DNA of 7,857 nt from Candidatus Zixiibacteriota bacterium (GTDB lineage: Bacteria > Zixibacteria > MSB-5A5 > GN15 > FEB-12). A model generated the notes under the pieces. The model was given only the letters and a program-made list of their open reading frames with translations. It did not search any database and was not told the DNA's origin. The translations under genes and the position numbers were made by a program. Shown here in pieces: positions 5,355 to 7,857 of the stretch. How positions within the stretch are numbered: position 1 is the stretch's first letter; each line of letters starts with the position of its first letter. The DNA is taken from positions 1 to 7,857 of the forward strand of contig JACRAV010000273.1 in assembly GCA_016213305.1 (NCBI GenBank), in the 5' to 3' direction.

Positions 5355-6145
5355 TTCAGTTCGACCTTCCGACCACGGCGGGTTTCGCCGATGAGGGCGG
5401 CGAGACGGGGCATACAGTCCCCCGATTTCATGCCGATATGGAAATCGGCGATCGGGGTGAGGGGGGTTTCTTCGGGATTGATCTCGACCAGCGTGGCGCC
5501 GTTTCTTTTCGCGACCAGCGGCAAACTGGCGGCCGGATGAACCAGCGCGGATGTTCCGACCACCAGAAACACCTGGGCCTCCTCGGCCCATCGAAAGGCC
5601 TCATCAATGACGGTTTCGTCCAGCATTTCGCCGAACCAGACCACGTCGGGACGGATTTTCCCGCCGCAGTGAGCGCAGACCGCGATCTGTTTGGGGTCAA
5701 CGGAGATATCCACCGACGCCGGTCGGTCACAGTCGGCGCACTTGTTCCGATTGATATTGCCGTGAAGTTCCAGAATGTTGGTGGAACCGGCCTGGGCGTG
5801 AAGCCCATCGACATTCTGGGTAATCAGCGCGAACCGGCTGAACAGTTTTTCGATTTAAGCCAGCGCGATGTGTCCGGGGTTGGGCGTTACTTTGGCGATA
5901 AGTTCCCGGCGCCAGTTGTACCATTCCCAGACGATTTTGGGATTGGCCAGAAAGGCCTCCATGCTGGCCAGATCCTCGGGGCGGAATTTGGCCCACAATC
6001 CTTCGTTTCCTCTGAAAGTGGGGACCCCGGACTCGGCGGAAATCCCCGCCCCGGTCAGGGCGGCCACAACCGAACATCCGGCCATGATTTCGGCTACATC
6101 GTTAAGCACGACCAACAAGATACCCTGCGAGGGGCCAAATGACAA
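5351..6145 (-). pseudogene. cobB: Class III sirtuin (NAD-dependent protein deacylase) interrupted by an in-frame TAA
   Basis: Sirtuins remove acyl groups from protein lysines using NAD+. Read through, the frame gives 264 codons with every hallmark. Numbering from the TTG at 6145: GAGISAESGVPTFRG (33-46, NAD binding); Y76 and R79 in WYNWRRE (the Tyr-x-x-Arg that selects succinyl/malonyl lysine in CobB and SIRT5); TQNVDGLH (109-116); catalytic H128; zinc cysteines C136, C139, C157 and C160; FGE (171-173); GTSALVHPA (197-205); and EINPE (221-225). Codon 97 (5855-5857) is TAA, after HIALA and before IEKLF, where homologues have Lys or Glu. The frame is otherwise unbroken, so one substitution (AAA or GAA to TAA) or one base error explains it. 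As written, translation ends before the catalytic His and zinc site. The start is uncertain: TTG 6145 lacks a clear ribosome site, whereas TTG 6118/6115 or GTG 6109 follow an AGGG (6123-6126). The frame ends in an ATGA overlap with the next gene. Confidence 0.85.
5365..5370 (-). promoter_or_regulatory. Putative ribosome binding site (GGAAGG) for the TPR lipoprotein
   Basis: GGAAGG lies inside the last codons of the sirtuin frame, 10 bases before the ATG at 5354 and 13 before the ATG at 5351. It is the main reason to start the lipoprotein at 5354 rather than at the ATG at 5312, which has only C-rich sequence before it. The 5354 start also makes the ATGA overlap seen at the three other operon junctions. 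Confidence 0.5.
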
Positions 6146-6160
6146 GAAGCCGAAAACAGA

Positions 6161-7857
6161 TTAGCGGCTGACGATGGATGCGGCTGGTGACGTCGCCGAC
6201 AGGACCTTCTTGGTCGGTCCGGCGGCAATCTGCATAGTCAGGCGGACGGGATCCGATGTCAGCGCCAGCCGGAAGCGATGCACCAGCGTGGTCCCCTGAT
6301 ACACCTTCTCAAATCCGCCCTCGGAAAGGGAGACGGTAAAAATAGGGGTGTGCCAGAGGTCGGCCGGGGTGTCGGAGGTTACCGCCACCGCCAGCGAACG
6401 CCAACCGTCAACCATAGCCGCCGTGTTCGCGGCGGGGTGTTCGCCGACCGAATCCAGAAACGACAATTCCGGCCGGCGTCCGTCGATCATAAGATACCGA
6501 TCGTCGGCATGCCCGGCCTGGAAACTGAAGTTGTTTTCGACCGCGAAACAGACCTCGATTCGATCGTCAGACAGGGTGCGCAATTCGTAATCGACGATCA
6601 GCCGATCCGAGCCGGGCGTGAGGACAATCTGTTTGACCACGCGCATCGGGATGGTCCTGCCGTCACGCTGAATCGCACCGTCACGCGACATAACGATGCG
6701 CCCGCGATCGACCTGCGATGCGTACGCTTCGAGAACGAAATCTCCTTCTTCCGCGTAGTCACTGCGACCAAACGCCTCCAATGACGTTCCCGGATGCAGG
6801 AAATGATCGATCAGGCATCGTTTGAGATACCAGTCCTCGATCAAGAATTTCTCCAGCCCCTCTTCCTTGCTCTGCACCAGATCGTGAATACTGGCGGTGT
6901 TTTTGTCGGCGGAGGGGGTAGGCGCCTGTTCGAGTTTTCGATGGTACCCCTCGCGGCGACGGATCAGGGTGTCGGTCAGTTCAAAGGCGTGCTGATTCAG
7001 GGCTAACGACAGGAGCATCCCTCCCGTATTGGGTTTGAAAATGGCGGTGAGCGGCTCGGTCTGGGCGATGATCTCCGGGTATCCGTCGGCGTCGAAATCG
7101 ATCTCTTCTACTTTGATTTTCGAAGATCCCAGATCGAGACAGATGCGGGAGGCAGAAGTCATCGCCGCATACACGGCCTGCCGGATATGGGGCAGATACA
7201 GTCCGCCGAAGACGCCGTGCCAGTAGGGACAGTTGCATTGCGAGGCGTAGAGGTGATCATACGCGTCGGCGATCTCCGACCGCCGGCCCGGGTATTTCGC
7301 GGCAAAGGCCGCCACCTGCGAGGACACCCAGAGCATTTTCTTGTGCAGGAGATTTGATTCATCGTACTTGGTCAGAAATCCCCGCCAGTGTCCGCCGCGC
7401 ACAAATCGGCCCGACTGGTTCCATTTCCCCTGATCTTTGAGCCAATGCTCGAAATCTTCATAGGCGATAAATGCAGGCGTCGGCAAAGCCCAGTGGAGCA
7501 TCTCCTCGTATGAGGCGGTGGGCAGATATGCCCGGCCGACCGGCCGCCGATCAGCCGCCTCGGTCAGAGTCGTCACCTTCAGCCAATCGCTGTTCTTTTC
7601 GAGGGCCTCGAAAAAGCGCGGTAGCCAGCCGTCCTGATAGCAATGTCGATGGGTCTGCGGCCAGACGCCGAACTTTTCGCCGTCGTCGGCGTAAATGGCG
7701 ACGCCGTTAGGATCGCGCTCCGCCTGGCGGCGCAGTTCGCCGATCACCTCCTCAACCGAACCGAACGGTATCAGGTATCGAAGGCGTTTTTGAATCGGCA
7801 ACAGGATGACGGTTTGTCCCTCGTTTTCGGTCACAAACGGGCCGGTGAGCTGGTCGT
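6161..7857 (-). CDS. GH57 alpha-glucan enzyme (alpha-amylase / 4-alpha-glucanotransferase type), 3' part
   Basis: This is the C-terminal part of a glycoside hydrolase family 57 protein. Such enzymes hydrolyse alpha-1,4-glucans or transfer segments between them, retaining the anomeric configuration. The frame stays open to the window edge, so the start is missing; the GTG at 7834 is internal. About 564 residues are present, and family members of this type are roughly 650-700 long. Counting from codon 7834, the conserved ADDGEKFGVWP stretch lies near residues 49-59; its Asp pair (codons 7682-7687) should include the catalytic acid/base. The family nucleophile Glu would lie upstream, outside the window. 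YLPTASYEEM (residues 103-112) and CNCPYWHGVFGG (about 200-211) are typical of the central domain (DUF1925-like). The remaining ~300 residues fit the beta-rich C-terminal domain (DUF1926-like). The stop is TAA at 6161-6163, 15 bases before the sirtuin frame. Amylase and 4-alpha-glucanotransferase cannot be told apart here. No signal peptide can be judged. Confidence 0.88.
   Translation of the reverse strand, partial: DQLTGPFVTENEGQTVILLPIQKRLRYLIPFGSVEEVIGELRRQAERDPNGVAIYADDGEKFGVWPQTHRHCYQDGWLPRFFEALEKNSDWLKVTTLTEAADRRPVGRAYLPTASYEEMLHWALPTPAFIAYEDFEHWLKDQGKWNQSGRFVRGGHWRGFLTKYDESNLLHKKMLWVSSQVAAFAAKYPGRRSEIADAYDHLYASQCNCPYWHGVFGGLYLPHIRQAVYAAMTSASRICLDLGSSKIKVEEIDFDADGYPEIIAQTEPLTAIFKPNTGGMLLSLALNQHAFELTDTLIRRREGYHRKLEQAPTPSADKNTASIHDLVQSKEEGLEKFLIEDWYLKRCLIDHFLHPGTSLEAFGRSDYAEEGDFVLEAYASQVDRGRIVMSRDGAIQRDGRTIPMRVVKQIVLTPGSDRLIVDYELRTLSDDRIEVCFAVENNFSFQAGHADDRYLMIDGRRPELSFLDSVGEHPAANTAAMVDGWRSLAVAVTSDTPADLWHTPIFTVSLSEGGFEKVYQGTTLVHRFRLALTSDPVRLTMQIAAGPTKKVLSATSPAASIVSR

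Noticed and set aside
5355..5591. Upstream extension of the lipoprotein to codon 5591
   Set aside because: The extension overlaps the conserved sirtuin 3' half in another frame and would bury the signal peptide about 100 residues in.
5351..5713. Separate small gene starting at the GTG at 5713
   Set aside because: It is the C-terminal half of the sirtuin in the same frame; it would lack the NAD-binding half and has no ribosome site of note.
5855..5857. Alternative genetic code or programmed recoding at the sirtuin TAA
   Set aside because: TAA is used as the normal stop of the neighbouring GH57 gene, and no other in-frame TAA interrupts any gene in the window.

Overview
All six protein-coding units in this window are on the minus strand and read from the right edge to the left. 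In order of transcription they are: the 3' part of a GH57 alpha-glucan enzyme (6161-7857, cut by the window edge); a class III sirtuin (NAD-dependent protein deacylase) carrying an in-frame TAA (5351-6145); a large TPR lipoprotein with a TonB-C-like end (2736-5354); and the pyrimidine genes pyrK (1942-2739), pyrD (1025-1945) and pyrF (114-1028). The last 117 bases hold a cluster of REP-like palindromes. There is almost no intergenic DNA, and I see no tRNA, rRNA, CRISPR array, transposase or phage gene.

The most likely source is a moderately GC-rich bacterium from an uncultivated or lightly sampled phylum, perhaps in the FCB/Zixibacteria neighbourhood. That is an inference. It rests on the N-terminal CVYYNTFYNAEKAF motif of the lipoprotein, the DTT-rich linker, the class 1B DHODH with a type-2-like OMP decarboxylase, and the GTAG-headed palindromes. 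No ribosomal marker is present to confirm it.

Four consecutive junctions (sirtuin/lipoprotein, lipoprotein/pyrK, pyrK/pyrD, pyrD/pyrF) are 4-base ATGA overlaps, so the last five genes look like one translationally coupled operon. PyrK (FAD/2Fe-2S) and PyrD (FMN) form the NAD-dependent dihydroorotate dehydrogenase that makes orotate. OrotidineMP decarboxylase (PyrF) makes UMP two steps later. The intervening pyrE is not in this window. The envelope lipoprotein and sirtuin have no obvious biochemical tie to pyrimidine synthesis and may simply share the transcript.

The points most worth a second look are: (1) the single TAA in an otherwise complete sirtuin frame; (2) the cluster of three GTAG+hairpin units after pyrF, one of which supplies the pyrF stop codon; (3) a hexapeptide (18-bp) Asp-Thr repeat inside the lipoprotein; and (4) the joining of an envelope TPR/TonB-like gene to pyrKDF through ATGA overlaps. 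I did not find a convincing new defence or mobile system.
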